NCBI RefSeq assembly: GCF_964019385.1
Contig: NC_088644.1
Location: 15,678,631 to 15,742,630 of the forward strand
Direction of reading: 5' to 3'
Length of the DNA: 64,000 nucleotides
DNA from: Sycon ciliatum
Lineage: Eukaryota > Porifera > Calcarea > Leucosolenida > Sycettidae
A program made the position numbers and the translations under genes. The notes under the pieces are model-generated. The model was not told the origin of the DNA and made no database searches. It saw only the letters and a program-made list of their open reading frames with translations. Of this stretch, positions 22,601 to 29,534 are shown piece after piece. How positions within the stretch are numbered: position 1 is the stretch's first letter; every line of letters begins with the position of its first letter.

Positions 22601-25600
22601 GGGGCTTTGTTGAAGTTCGTGCCGTGACCTGCCAAAGGGAATTGTTGAATGGTGCTGGGGCGAGTGAGACATTACGGCGTCCCTGCAGCCGGCCTAATCG
22701 CGTTTGTTGCCACAACCGATTCTATGGCAGGGTACATCATGTTCCGAACACTGTGGCAGTTGAGCTTCACAATGTCAGGGAATGAACAGTCACCACACTA
22801 CAAGCAGTCTGTCACACTCTGTGCAATGCCCATGGCAACGCCATGGTAACCAGGACAGACCTCAGTTGCCACAACTGTGCTGGTGCTGGACATTTAGCTA
22901 TGGTTTACTGCGGTCACCGAATATAGTCTGATAAATCTCAGAACTGGCGGGGAATTCTTTGTGGTGTTGTGAAAACGTGATCAAAAGTATGCTGGTCCAG
23001 GTAACCGTGCCCCTGGCAACCAACCAGGGTTCTCCCAGCGATTTCCAGGCATGCCATAAGGCAGTTGAAGTTGGTACAGTGTGGGGAGAGGGGATCCGTG
23101 GGAGGTGGAGGAGGGTTCTCCCCAGAAGTATCCTAAAGCAATTTCTCAGTCAGAAATGTAAAATTTGCCAGAGTTGGTCTGGTAACGGCTATACCTGACA
23201 AATCAGGTCAAGCAGCCCTGATTCGTCAGAAACCCCGCCAGCCACAGCACCATGTATTGTTGACCTAGTTGTGATGTACTGTTGTGTATGTGTGCTCTTC
23301 AGTGCCGAAGCACAAGCTGCATTACTGGCCGCACTGCAGTTGGAAACGGTGCTCGTCCAGGCAGCTGCTATCCAGGAAGACGCAATGCTGCTTGTCCGCC
23401 AGTTGAACATCACGGCTAATGAGACAGAACATACGCACGAAGCCGTAAGTACTAGGCACAATAACAAAACTGCAACTCAATGAAATCCGATCAAGTAGCA
23501 CCCAGACCTGTTAGCTCTGGGTTGTGCACTATTGGTGCAGGGTGCCGACTCATGCATTAGATCAGTTTTCTTTCAGAATATGCATGTGCATATACAGTGC
23601 TGCTCAATGAAATCTGATCATGCAAGTCGATATCACGTCGAGGGGGGCCGGGGGGGGGTTGCAGCACCAGACCTGTGAACACTGGGTTGTGCACTAGTTT
23701 AGAGTTCAAACTTCACCCATGCAATCATGCAATCATGCAATCGCATTTCATTGAGCAGTACTGGTAGTGGTGGCAAATGTGCTCCTATTCCATGAATATT
23801 GAAGGTGAACGGTGGTACCCCCTGGTACTGTTTCATGGAGCAGACATGCACTGTCTGTTCGGATATGCACATTTCCTCCAGTTTCCTGATCTCTATCCCC
23901 TTCCACTGCGTCTTACAAGCATACAGAGGCACCTTCCTTGGTCCCACACTCCTCCATACTCAGTACCCCCCCCCCCCCCCCCCTAAAGGAACAATTTGTC
24001 ACTTGATTTGTTATACAGTTCCGTGTAGAATAGACTTGGTGCACTCAATATGCCAGTGTACACTAGAGACCAGAGCAAAGTTTATGTGGCGTGGGCAGGC
24101 AGAACAGGCAGGCAAGAAGGCATTTTCACCCAGGGTTTGGCCTCCCCTCCTTTAAATTTCAGCCCAGCATCACCCTCTCTCTGTGCACATTCCAGTCCCC
24201 CCCCCCCCCCCCAATAACCCTGCATATTCCAGCCTCTTTCCGTGCACGTTCCAGCCCCCCCCCCCCCCCATATTCCACTCTCTTTCCGTACACGTTCCAG
24301 CCTTACCCCCCCCCCCCCCCATATTCCACCCTCTTTCCGTGCACGTTCCAGCCTTACCCCCCCCCCCCTCCCTGACCCCCGCCAGCCTTACCCCCCCCCC
24401 TCCCTGAACCCCAGCCCCTATTCCTGCTCCCCCACTCCATACCGAATGCCTCACCCCCCCCCCCCCCCCCTCCTGCACATTCCAGGCCTCCCCATCCCTG
24501 CTCCCACCCTTCCAGTCCTTCCATACTCCATAAACATTTCAGCTGAAGTTGTTTTGTACTCTGAGATTTTTATACTATGTAAAATATTCATTCATTTGAG
24601 GGAGAAAAGGGAAAATTTTGAAGAAAAAATGTGCTGCCACCACCAGGACATGAACCTGTGTAACTGACTGAATTTTGCAAAAGCCAAAGAATGAATAATT
24701 TGTAGATATGTCAGGGAAATTTTTTTAGTGTTCAAATAAGGATATTATGGCAATGGAAATGATTTGTTTAACACCTTCCCAGAGAAGAATTTTTTACCGT
24801 ATCAGTGTTTTTTGCCGTGATGTACATGTAATATTAAAATAAAAAGTGGCGGTATTGTTCAAAGCTCATATCCAGAGTTGGGAAGGAGAAAGAAGCCGGA
24901 AAATTCTACAGGAATCTAAAATGAAAAAATCTAATATAATAATACTTTTTTAGCCTATTCTGGCTCTGAACTTCACACGTTCACACCAATCGAGCTGAGC
25001 AAGTGCTTTCTCCTCAGCTTGCTGATGGCTGAACTTCTGCATGAGGAAGGAGAAAAAAGCCGGAAAACTCTACTGGAGAAAAAAAATCTAAAATTCCACA
25101 TGTTTCAAATGGTTACTGCTCGAAATATCCGGGACAATCCACAACTAGCACGTATTGCAGCATCGGTAGGGTACAGACATAGAATGGTAGGTGAGCATTG
25201 ATCAGAGACTTCAAGTGATTCAGGACCATACTCCAATCGATAACTCCCAGTACTGCCTGCACCAATCTGAACGTGTTCCAAAGAGTACTTTTCAATAACA
25301 CCGACCCACATTTTACTTCCGTAAAACCCCACAGCATACACTAAGTATGTCCAGACTCAATTTCAGCCATTCACATCCGGCTCCAGTTGAGGAACCCCAA
25401 ACCTAGAGCTTTAATTTATTAAAAAAAGTATTGGATGGATCGGCTTTGGCAAGGCACTTAGCCAATTACGACTAACTAGATTTTGCCATAACCCCTTGTA
25501 GTGTAAGAATGTTGACTGCACTCAGGTGCATAGCTTTGCTGGTGTTGCTAGGAAGCGGACTGATTCCTGATTCCACATTACACTGTGACTATAGTACTTT

Positions 25601-27263
25601 TCTATCTCTAGCAGAATGGCAGTGTACTGTACTTCCAGGGTCTCAGCTGCACCGCGGTATAAGCCACAGCCTCTTCACAGGCTATTTCGTGTAAAAGAAA
25701 TGTACAGTACTTGCAGTGAGAATGATGTGTGGATACCAGTACTAACAGTAGCAGCAAAACAAGCTATCTATTCCCTGCCAGTGTTAGAATGTACTTGTGT
25801 ACCTACTTTGCCTCGGTTTCTCCTGCTCATTTCCTTTCACTCTGCTGTGTCCAGGCAAGGGCTTCTCTGGCACGAAGTGTTCAGTTGCGCACTGCTGCCC
25901 AGGCAGATTTGAGCACGGCATTCAACATTCTCAATGATGTGGAAGAGCTGCATGAAGAAACAGGACAGGAGTTGGATACGATACAAGCATCACAAACCTT
26001 ACTCAGAGAAGATTCCAGAAACGTGACTCAGGTACATTACACTCAATAGTGACACTAGATGCACGATAACGCATCTCAGTTTTGCAATACACTGAAGGCT
26101 AACGGTAAACGATAATTATCGCATTTGTATGTTGGATGACAGACCCAAGTACCTGGTCATTTTTGAATGGTCACATTATAGTGTAACTGGAACATCTAAC
26201 CTCCTGCTCCTAAACAGTCAAAACAAACTCACTGGTTGCATGGGGTGGCATCACTAGTTGCATGGGGTGACATCACTGGTTGCATGGGGTGACATCACTG
26301 GTTGCATGGGGTGACATCACTGGTTGCATGGGGTGACATCACTGGTTGCATGGGGTGCATGGGGTGACATCACTGGTTGCATGGGGTGGCATCACTGGTT
26401 GCATGGGGTGGCATCACTGGTTGCATGGGGTGGCATCGGAGTGAACCAGCCGTGTAGCTCTATTACGTTGATGTGTGATTCCTCACAGATGGCCGGGGAT
26501 CTTGCATCTCGCTCCAGTCAAGTTCTTGGTGTGCTGCTGGATGCCGACGCTGCCATCAACCAACGTCTCCAGTTGTCGCTTGACTTGGTGAACCGCACCG
26601 ATACTGCACGCCAGGAGATGGACACGTATCGCATGCGAGCTGAGGGTGAGGAATGACTGCTGCATGAGGCTTCACTGGAGAAATCTTTCTGACAACATGA
26701 AAGTCCAGACCAAACATGACCTTCAGGCTAGGATGAAGTTTTGGTGTGCTACGGAAAGGGTCAATGTAGAACTTTTGATTGAGCATGTCTGGTTGCACGT
26801 TGACTGCGTAAGATGCCGGTCAGTGCTCGACAGCTCAACACGGATGTGTAGGACATGCATGCATGTCAGCAACACCTTTTCTCCCTGGACAAGGACTTCT
26901 GTCCAGATGTGGAAGGTATGCATAACTGGGGATTGCAGACCATGAAACAATGCATCTATTATTTTCAAAGCATTATGTACCCGTGATTCACCACCATTTC
27001 GCCATATCTCGTAACATGCTCCGTGCCATTGCATGGGTAAATGAGATTGAAGATTACTTTATTTTCCCCCTTTTCTCTTGCACTCTTGTCCTTGTCCTCT
27101 TCTTGCAGTGGTGTACAACAGCACGGTAGAACATAGAAGGACGCTGACAAGAATGGATGGCGAGGTGACGCAGCTCCTGGCAGACCTGGATGCAGCTGTG
27201 GACAGCATCAGACGGAAAGACGAGTTCCAAATCAGATGCCAGTTCCCAGCTCCAGAACCGTAA
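4247..27263 (+). CDS. Laminin gamma-like chain, 3' 21 exons (5' end outside window)
   Basis: Laminins are heterotrimeric basement-membrane glycoproteins secreted from cells. The 21 exons listed separately join in phase at every junction to give about 1,398 residues and a stop at 27261-27263. Domain order: four LE (EGF-like) modules, a split LE interrupted by a type IVa (L4) domain, about six further LE modules, then about 600 residues of heptad-rich coiled coil. Features typical of gamma chains are one L4 domain, the NPDGCMKCFC lead-in, the CPCPGG module and the DPG...CDRQSGQC module. The coil ends in a cysteine eight residues from the C-terminus, as in gamma chains. Unlike gamma chains, it contains a six-cysteine knob (18795-18893) typical of beta chains. 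Orthology to one vertebrate chain cannot be settled by eye. The N-terminal LN domain should lie upstream, beyond the retrotransposon. Confidence 0.93.
4857..5475 (+). CDS. Laminin gamma-like exon B: three LE modules and first half of a split LE
   Basis: Acceptor GTGCAG, donor GC|gtaagt. It encodes LE modules beginning CNCSSFG, CQCDAVG and CGCSLAG, then CFCNGQSDTC, which starts the LE interrupted by the L4 domain. In the third module the usual C-x-C and following cysteine read CTPKANVMGDKADRC, so two of the eight LE cysteines are absent. The exon ends inside the beginning of the L4 domain. Confidence 0.93.
5869..6818. mobile_element. MITE-like element with TA target duplication and internal 50-bp array
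   Basis: The ends are inverted: TACAGTGGAGACTGGATATA on the left, and the reverse complement of the right end reads TACAGTGGAAATAGGATACA. Both are flanked by TA, as for Tc1/mariner-pogo transposons. Motifs such as CGTTATATCC repeat inside both ends. No transposase is present. The interior holds eight copies of a 50-bp repeat (6171-6570). It lies in the intron inside the L4 coding region. Confidence 0.7.
6171..6570. repeat. 50-bp tandem repeat, eight copies
   Basis: Units begin CAAGTGAAACAGCTATGTTC at 6171 and every 50 bp to 6521, nearly identical. It is direct and contiguous with no spacers, so it is a minisatellite and not a CRISPR. Confidence 0.97.
7402..7615 (+). CDS. Laminin gamma-like exon C: L4 domain, first part
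   Basis: Acceptor CATGCAG, donor GAG|gtgagt. The product reads VVTFVAPSIYLGDKR and then ALTFAL, matching the start of the laminin IV type A fold (F-x-A-P-x-x-Y-L-G). Phase agrees with the exons on both sides. Confidence 0.9.
7616..8423. other. Intron; possible decayed inverted-repeat element at 7747-7855
   Basis: AACACAGTGAATACACAG near 7747 and TTTCACTGTGTAC near 7856 could be ends of a small decayed inverted-repeat element, but the match is short and I could not support a full element. The rest shows no feature; a TTTTAG acceptor precedes exon D. Confidence 0.3.
8424..8546 (+). CDS. Laminin gamma-like exon D: L4 domain, middle part
   Basis: Acceptor TTTTAG, donor CAG|gtcagg. It encodes VRFLRHGWKVDDPTG and then LANLSSLEILVSISQ, which correspond to the conserved F-x-L-x-E-x-x-W and L-x-x-L-x-x-I-x-I-x-x-x segments of L4 domains. 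Confidence 0.9.
8920..9122 (+). mobile_element. tRNA-derived SINE with (TTTG)n tail
   Basis: The head (about 8920-9000) resembles a tRNA. A box-A-like GTGGTAGTGTGC is followed by an anticodon stem CTTGC/GTAAG with loop TTTGTAC (anticodon TGT, threonine) and a box-B-like GATTTGAACCC. An unrelated body then ends in TTTG repeats at about 9098-9122. The acceptor stem and T stem are degraded, so it is not a working tRNA. It lies 14 bp upstream of an L4 exon acceptor. Confidence 0.7.
9137..9380 (+). CDS. Laminin gamma-like exon E: end of L4 and second half of split LE
   Basis: Acceptor TGTCAG, donor CCAG|gtatgt. It covers the last L4 strand, an acidic serine-rich insertion (about EESGSEDTSSTALGSGEE), then WVEACSCPPPYRGENCENC, the return into LE sequence that is characteristic of the L4/LE junction. 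Confidence 0.92.
9922..10236. mobile_element. MITE with near-perfect terminal inverted repeats and TA duplication
   Basis: The left end TACCGTAGTTCCGCGCATAT is matched inverted at 10217-10236, and the match continues to about 32 bp including AAGCCCATGGGC. The repeat AAGCCCATGGGC/GCCCATGGGCT also recurs internally. Flanking TA and absence of coding capacity fit a non-autonomous DNA transposon. Confidence 0.85.
10327..10642. mobile_element. Foldback/MITE with about 102-bp inverted arms
   Basis: Arms 10327-10428 and 10541-10642 are inverted copies (GAGTACTGAGACATTCGA at one end, TCGAATGTCTCAGTACTC at the other) around a 112-bp centre. No target duplication was evident. It lies in the intron between laminin exons E and F. 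Confidence 0.85.
10744..10931 (+). CDS. Laminin gamma-like exon F: LE module
   Basis: Acceptor GACAG, donor TTTCAG|gtagct. It encodes GYTREPSFG, then a cysteine-rich LE (CLRCFDAC, CDANSGECRGC, TYCQQC). It continues the reading frame of exon E through the split GGT codon. Confidence 0.9.
10976..11030. repeat. 26-bp hairpin
   Basis: GGCATGATGCGGTGTATGAA and the following GGGCAG are repeated inverted after a 3-base loop, with one mismatch. It lies 45 bp downstream of the exon F donor. Confidence 0.9.
11345..11457 (+). CDS. Laminin gamma-like exon G: short LE exon
   Basis: This exon is easy to miss because its frame is short. After the acceptor CGCTTAG it reads GCLECPCPGGGVQFATTC, then VVCSCIQGHTGE and donor GA|gtgagt. 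It joins exon F in phase 0 and exon H through a split GAC codon to give GEDCAQC. The CPCPGG motif is the hallmark of one LE module in gamma chains. Confidence 0.88.
11729..11946 (+). CDS. Laminin gamma-like exon H: LE modules
   Basis: Acceptor TTGCAG, donor AGAC|gtaagg. It encodes CAQCSAGYYGDP, then CHCNNNTDPGVLDFC and CDRQSGQCLDCLYNTGG, closely resembling the gamma-chain LE that contains an NxDP motif. Confidence 0.93.
11991..12158. repeat. 33-bp tandem repeat, five copies
   Basis: Units of 33 bp beginning CTATAAGACCACATTCCTGG repeat with alternating variants (GTCC/GTCTT). The array starts 45 bp after the exon H donor; being a multiple of three, it keeps a frame open but lies in the intron. 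Confidence 0.93.
12159..12879. other. Intron with no recognisable element
   Basis: Apart from a G run at 12351-12363 I see nothing but unique sequence; the acceptor GAATGTAG precedes exon I. Confidence 0.5.
12880..13073 (+). CDS. Laminin gamma-like exon I: LE modules
   Basis: Acceptor ATGTAG, donor CTG|gtaagt. It encodes CECDVDGSNSSVC, CRCRPNTINKRCNEC and CKACNCCSSGSHMQQC. The cysteine spacing fits one LE plus the beginning of the next. Confidence 0.92.
13339..13465 (+). CDS. Laminin gamma-like exon J: LE module part
   Basis: Acceptor CTGTAG, donor AAAG|gtatgt. It encodes ITGNCSCLPGISGRQCCEC, then a longer loop ending AGCK. Phases fit exons I and K. Confidence 0.92.
13556..13619. repeat. 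(TG)n microsatellite
   Basis: A perfect GT/TG run of about 64 bp. A second TG-rich block lies at 13950-14085 and others at 14439-14506 and 14613-14660. Confidence 0.95.
13638..13950. mobile_element. hAT-like MITE (ends GGGCGTAGGAA...TTCCTACGCCCCTG)
   Basis: The left end CATGGGCGTAGGAAC and the right end GCTTCCTACGCCCCTG are inverted copies. The interior is A/T-rich with a GC-rich motif near each end (CCGGTCCGGCAGGCCC). Related ends occur at 34853-35049 and 42258-42466. Flanking TG repeats prevent a clear reading of an 8-bp target duplication. Confidence 0.7.
14238..14337 (+). CDS. Laminin gamma-like exon K: LE module part
   Basis: Acceptor ACACAG, donor ACAG|gtcagc. It encodes ACNCSTGGSLSQVCDKDTG and CRCQPTSTGVKCD. 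It belongs to the last full LE before the coiled coil. Confidence 0.92.
14869..15058. mobile_element. Short MITE, CAGT ends
   Basis: The left end CAGTGCAACCTGCCTAAGGC and the inverted right end CAGTAAAACCTGTCAAGGCG share the same layout, and the right end abuts TA. It is a short non-autonomous element of the CAGT/TA type in the intron between exons K and L. Confidence 0.6.
15091..15193 (+). CDS. Laminin gamma-like exon L: end of LE region, start of coiled coil
   Basis: Acceptor GTACAG, donor CAG|gtcagt. It encodes CSAGTYGPPDCVHC, then GQCFDDWNKTVLDMALHIRQ, the C-x-x-C-F-x-x-W cap followed by the first coiled-coil heptads. Confidence 0.9.
15318..15570. mobile_element. MITE with TA duplication and internal 17-bp array
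   Basis: TACAGTGAAATCTGTC at the left and GCATGCTTTACTGTA at the right form short inverted ends flanked by TA. The interior contains seven copies of a 17-bp unit, CCAGGTGGTCTCTGTTA, from about 15363 to 15482. Confidence 0.6.
15589..15728. repeat. 28-bp tandem repeat, five copies
   Basis: The unit begins TATCAGCTGCTGCATGGGGC and repeats five times with a variant in the fourth. It is intronic. Confidence 0.95.
15852..16726. mobile_element. Large foldback element, about 380-bp inverted arms
   Basis: Arms 15852-16232 and 16346-16726 are inverted copies with high identity (outer ends GCTTAAAGGGGAAGTTAAGG and its complement), separated by about 113 bp. Each arm contains two related sub-repeats around GTCCGA(A)AAGGCTG and ATTCCCAATCGAAC. 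It has no coding capacity. A diverged single arm is present at 28752-29110. The left flank (15790-15851) resembles half of the GGTCGTTAGTC-type MITE at 21089-21283, suggesting nested insertion. Confidence 0.9.
16775..16923 (+). CDS. Laminin gamma-like exon M: coiled coil
   Basis: Acceptor CATCAG, donor CT|gtgagt. It encodes TGMRAQLLREGGFAGTYSET and then QRELEFASRYL; hydrophobic residues recur with heptad spacing. The phase joins exon N through a CTG codon. Confidence 0.88.
16924..17801. other. Intron with a short repeat shared with 38.5 kb
   Basis: About 80 bp at 17205-17290 (CACCACCTCCACAGCACGAC onward) resemble 38540-38620 in the same orientation. A 39-bp direct repeat (ATGCAGACAGATGTAATCTT) occurs twice at 17390-17467. 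Nothing else is recognisable. Confidence 0.5.
17802..18082 (+). CDS. Laminin gamma-like exon N: coiled coil
   Basis: Acceptor CTGCAG, donor CGG|gtaagt. It encodes QLAKLEEDIQRISDDVSIA and further heptads, then a proline-containing stretch (YMPVPYVDLS). It is domain II coiled coil. Confidence 0.9.
18253..18300. repeat. Intronic hairpin
   Basis: CAGGAGATAGTAGGCTGTT is repeated inverted (AACAGCCTCCTATCTCCTG) with a short loop, giving a stable potential stem. Confidence 0.8.
18619..18995 (+). CDS. Laminin gamma-like exon O: coiled coil with beta-type knob
   Basis: Acceptor TTGGCAG, donor AGC|gtaagc. Heptad sequence (LARTLRQLNIINSTL and on) is interrupted by a glycine-rich, six-cysteine insert from CGTDSRDGADGC through CGGLRC to DHSC (18795-18893), followed by NSAAGNSSKAIQLADATLAA and renewed heptads. 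The spacing and the GCGG motif match the knob that separates domains II and I in beta chains; gamma and alpha chains lack it. It is fully in frame inside a single exon, so it is not an assembly or splice artefact. Confidence 0.9.
19200..19285. repeat. 24-bp tandem repeat, about three copies
   Basis: The unit ACAACCAAGCTGTACTTGCA repeats at 24-bp spacing in the intron after exon O. Confidence 0.85.
19336..19440. repeat. Fragment of the CAATGAAAT-type MITE family
   Basis: TTTCAGTGAAATCCAATCGC and the following GTGTACGCCCTGCACCAGTG match the body of the elements at 23593-23763 and 28513-28656. The right end is degraded into a TCACATGATCAT tandem array (19425-19575). Confidence 0.6.
19425..19575. 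repeat. Degenerate tandem array around TCACATGATCAT
   Basis: Five or six copies of about 26 bp containing TCACATGATCATACC and CAGTTACTTAG alternate with diverged units. Confidence 0.8.
19586..19921. mobile_element. MITE with about 75-bp terminal inverted repeats
   Basis: TGAATCGACCTTATGCCATT at the left is matched inverted at the right end, and homology continues through CCCGTAGACCCGGTAGGGTG. The centre of about 190 bp has no frame. It is in the intron between exons O and P. Confidence 0.88.
19971..20119. repeat. 10-bp tandem repeat TGTACTGTGC, about 14-15 copies
   Basis: A perfect decamer array ends about 20 bp before the splice acceptor of exon P. It creates long but meaningless frames on both strands. 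Confidence 0.98.
20140..20373 (+). CDS. Laminin gamma-like exon P: coiled coil (domain I)
   Basis: Acceptor CTGCACAG, donor GAG|gtgagg. It encodes IAVMSRNVTATRTPVEQAQQ and further heptads with two N-glycosylation sequons (NVT, NST). Phase 0 at both ends. Confidence 0.9.
20946..21079 (+). CDS. Laminin gamma-like exon Q: coiled coil
   Basis: Acceptor TACACAG, donor GA|gtaagt. It encodes MDKLVADISTLLAGISASEV and more heptads; the internal ATG is not a start. Confidence 0.9.
21089..21283. mobile_element. MITE (CAGTAAAACC ends, TA duplication)
   Basis: CAGTAAAACCTGTAACTAAAG at 21092 and GTCACCGGTTTTACTGTA at the right are inverted ends, with GACCACC motifs repeated inside. It starts 10 bp after the exon Q donor, so it is tightly packed against the splice site. 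Confidence 0.85.
21663..22125 (-). repeat. Interspersed repeat copy 2 (inverted partner at 3468-3925)
   Basis: This is the reverse-orientation copy of the repeat at 3468-3925, with a few indels. It lies in the intron between exons Q and R. Confidence 0.75.
22126..23302. other. Intron, mostly featureless
   Basis: A 28-bp unit containing GTTTGTTTGTGCTGCCAGCT is tandemly doubled at about 22418-22475. No coding exon or transposon end was recognised in the rest. Confidence 0.5.
23303..23444 (+). CDS. Laminin gamma-like exon R: coiled coil
   Basis: Acceptor CTTCAG, donor GCC|gtaagt. It encodes AEAQAALLAALQLETVLVQA and further heptads with the sequon NIT and NET. Confidence 0.9.
23593..23763. mobile_element. 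MITE, ends CAGTGCTGCTCAATGAAAT
   Basis: The left end CAGTGCTGCTCAATGAAAT and the right end ATTTCATTGAGCAGTACTG are inverted. A tandem-like half copy precedes it (23480-23560). The family recurs at 28513-28656 and 19336-19440. Confidence 0.75.
23960..24480. repeat. Poly(C)-containing tandem array
   Basis: Units of about 50-60 bp with TTCCAGCC, a run of 10-17 C and ATATTCCACCCTCTTTCCGT repeat about four times, with further C runs up to 24470. Run lengths are prone to sequencing error. Confidence 0.85.
24580..24670 (-). mobile_element. SINE fragment with tRNA box-B-like motif, copy 1
   Basis: On the minus strand GGTTCATGTCCTGGTGGTGG is followed by an A/T-rich body containing CCCTCAAATGAATG. 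The same arrangement occurs at 57270-57375 (GGTTCAAGTCCTGGTGGTGA...CCCTCAAACTGATGAATG). The GGTTCAAGTCC motif fits a polymerase III box B, so a truncated tRNA-derived SINE is likely. Confidence 0.55.
24671..25854. other. Intron, no recognised element
   Basis: A phrase GGAGAAAGAAGCCGGAAAA near 24885 recurs at about 25048 as a diverged duplication. Nothing else could be assigned. Confidence 0.4.
25855..26031 (+). CDS. Laminin gamma-like exon S: coiled coil
   Basis: Acceptor TCCAG, donor CAG|gtacat. It encodes ARASLARSVQLRTAAQADLS and further heptads, phase 0 at both ends. Confidence 0.9.
26230..26438. repeat. 22-bp tandem repeat, about nine copies
   Basis: The unit GGTTGCATGGGGTGACATCA (plus CT) repeats with a GAC/GGC variant, ending 50 bp before the exon T acceptor. 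Confidence 0.95.
26489..26645 (+). CDS. Laminin gamma-like exon T: coiled coil
   Basis: Acceptor CTCACAG, donor GAGG|gtgagg. It encodes MAGDLASRSSQVLGVLLDAD and further heptads; joins exon U through a GTG codon. Confidence 0.9.
27109..27263 (+). CDS. Laminin gamma-like exon U: C-terminal coil and stop
   Basis: Acceptor CTTGCAG, then VVYNSTVEHRRTLTRMDG and heptads to RCQFPAPEP and TAA at 27261-27263. The single cysteine near the end would make the interchain disulfide at the end of the coil. A glutamate is the penultimate residue; gamma chains carry an integrin-critical glutamate third from the end. Confidence 0.9.
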
Positions 27264-28512
27264 AAACAGTACAGTAAAGTGTTGTCTCTTCTTCTAGCAA
27301 GGTCATACCAGGGCGGCTACAAGTAGTGGACAGCAGTAATCTGTGCTTTACGCTGGCATGAAACAACCTCATGACTTGTGCTACGCTGGATGCAAAGCGG
27401 AATCATTACCGAATCTGAACAACATCTAACCTACATCAAGTAATCATGATGATACGTCTGTGAAGTCAGCTGTACCGAGTCGGAGACAACACACAGTATA
27501 TACATAGAACCCCTTTCTTTCTTTTGCAGGATTATATCTGAAAAACTCGTTCTCCTAGCCTGGAATACACGCTACTTTCTAGTTCACGGCCACCGTAGAG
27601 GCTGCTCTTCATGAACACAGAGAACTGGCTAAAGAGGAACAGACTAACTAACCGATGTCAACTGTATAGTTAATTATAAACATGTAAGGCCATACAAGGG
27701 TCATGCCGTCACGTACTGCACAGAAGTCTAGTCTAACACGTTAGCTGCTGCCATTCTACATACCTACATACCTGTTGCTCCGACTATTGCTGTCCGTGGC
27801 AGTACTGCCTTGCTTGCCTGCTTGGTTTGCTCGCCTCCTTGGTGTTGTCTGTCGGTGTACTCACATAGATAAGTCTGCCTAGTTGTTAACCGAGTGTGTT
27901 GAATGTGAGGATAGACAATAGGCACAACTGATAATGAACATCATCCTGTAGAGTCCAGCGTGAAGTGTATAGAGTACTGGCAGAACTAGTATAAGAGAGA
28001 TAGCGGGAATGGAAGGAACGGTAGTCCTATCAGCCTCTAGCATTACTGTTACTACTGTAGCATAATGCTGGCGAGCTTTCCATTTCGAATGAAACAAAAT
28101 CTAACTCAGTTGCCGCTCACGCTTGCAGTTCCTCAAGGAGAAAAGGCTTCAGGAAGTTCGAAATGATCAGGACTGTTAAGGACTGTATTTTAAATACTTC
28201 TTCGAGGTACTTCTCATGCAATGACAAAATGAGGTGTGTGTGGGGGGGGGGGGGGATTCTTATACTATTCAAATTCAAAGAGGGGAAGTAAAATCTTATT
28301 TCACAACTCCGTCTTGGGGTACGGAGTAACGGTCTTGATCCGAGGAAACTAAGAACAATAGAGCTATTTATGAATGTGCAAAAACTGCAAATACGTGGGA
28401 ACTGGTGTACATTTGTAGACCGTAAATCATGGTAGACCAACTCTACATGCACAGACAGCTCGTCGAGTCACTAAGACAAGTGGATGGTCGTCAATATACA
28501 ATGTAGCGCATA
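27264..28512. other. Laminin 3' untranslated region and intergenic sequence
   Basis: The start should contain the 3' UTR. No canonical AATAAA close to the stop was picked out. A run of G (28243-28254) and AT-rich sequence follow. No gene was recognised. Confidence 0.5.
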
Positions 28513-28656
28513 CTACTGTGCAGCTCAATGAAAATCGTTTGCGTGAATAGTGTGCGCCCTGTGCCAGTTCACGCCCCAGTGTTCGCAAGTCTAGGGCTGC
28601 ATACAGCGCCCGGAGTGGCATTGGCTTGCTTGATCGGATTTCATTGAGCAGCGCTA
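28513..28656. mobile_element. MITE, CAATGAAAT family copy
   Basis: CTGTGCAGCTCAATGAAAAT at the left and GGATTTCATTGAGCAGCGCT at the right form inverted ends, with the family body (GTGCGCCCTGTGCCAGTTCA) between. Confidence 0.7.
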
Positions 28657-28751
28657 TGGTAATGTGATGTGTGCATGTTGCTGCACGCCAGTACACACAG
28701 GATCACGGTGCACTGCACCAGTATTGTCACAGATGTACAGATCACTGTGTG

Positions 28752-29110
28752 ACCGCATTCGATTGGGAATATGGGCCTAGTGCTGTATCACGACCCCATT
28801 AGACCACGACCATCGACTCGGCGTCCAGAAGACTGCAGGTCACAGTCTGAGAGTTTCACCATGCACCCCCCCCCCCCCCCCCCCGTGCTTCTACAAGAAC
28901 AATGTGACGCTTTCAGTGAATTTCCAAACAAAACCTATCTAATAATACACACTCATCCAGTTTCAGGGGAAGTGTGCGAGTTCAGTTGGGAATATACTAT
29001 ATAGGATGATGGGAGTTTCTTAGCTTCCTCACACCAAAACCATTCGGCTCAGCACACCCAAGACCGCAAGTAGTGAAATTTAGATTTTACGCTGTAATGA
29101 TAGTTCCCCA
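28752..29110. repeat. Diverged single arm of the 15.9-kb foldback family
   Basis: CGCATTCGATTGGGAATATG, the phrase CTCGGCGTCCAGAAGACTGC and later AGTTTCAGGGGAAGTGTGCG match the order of motifs in the right arm at 16346-16726, at lower identity. A poly(C) run (28866-28884) has expanded inside. Confidence 0.65.
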
Positions 29111-29321
29111 GAAAAAAACATGTTCCTGAGTGGTTTTACTACTGGAGTTTACTAGGCACTTGTGTATCCACTGAAAAAACGACGAGCTACTTCTGGACAG
29201 CTGGGCATCAGCTGGCCTGTCAAACTGCACGGACAAGCCCTGTGACCATTGATTTGACTGCCTCGGCCAGCACTCTGTTTGGCACCGTATCTATGGCTAT
29301 GCACCTTACGAGGAAAAGAAA

Positions 29322-29394
29322 CCTGAATCGTGGAATCTCCATATCCATACCATATACACCACATGCCAGATACGAAGATTCCACGATTCAGGAT
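29322..29394. repeat. Inverted repeat
   Basis: CCTGAATCGTGGAATCT and AGATTCCACGATTCAGG face each other with a loop of about 38 bp just inside the left terminal repeat of the Merlin-type element. Confidence 0.85.
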
Positions 29395-29534
29395 TCTTCT
29401 TCATATCCAAATAATAAGGACTGTGGGCCCCAACAGCCGGTGCAGTAGTTTCAATCGTTTCTCATACGTTTCTCACGGTTATTTGACCGCAAAACTGAAA
29501 CATTTTAAGTTTCGCTTCAGTATTGAAAAAAGCC

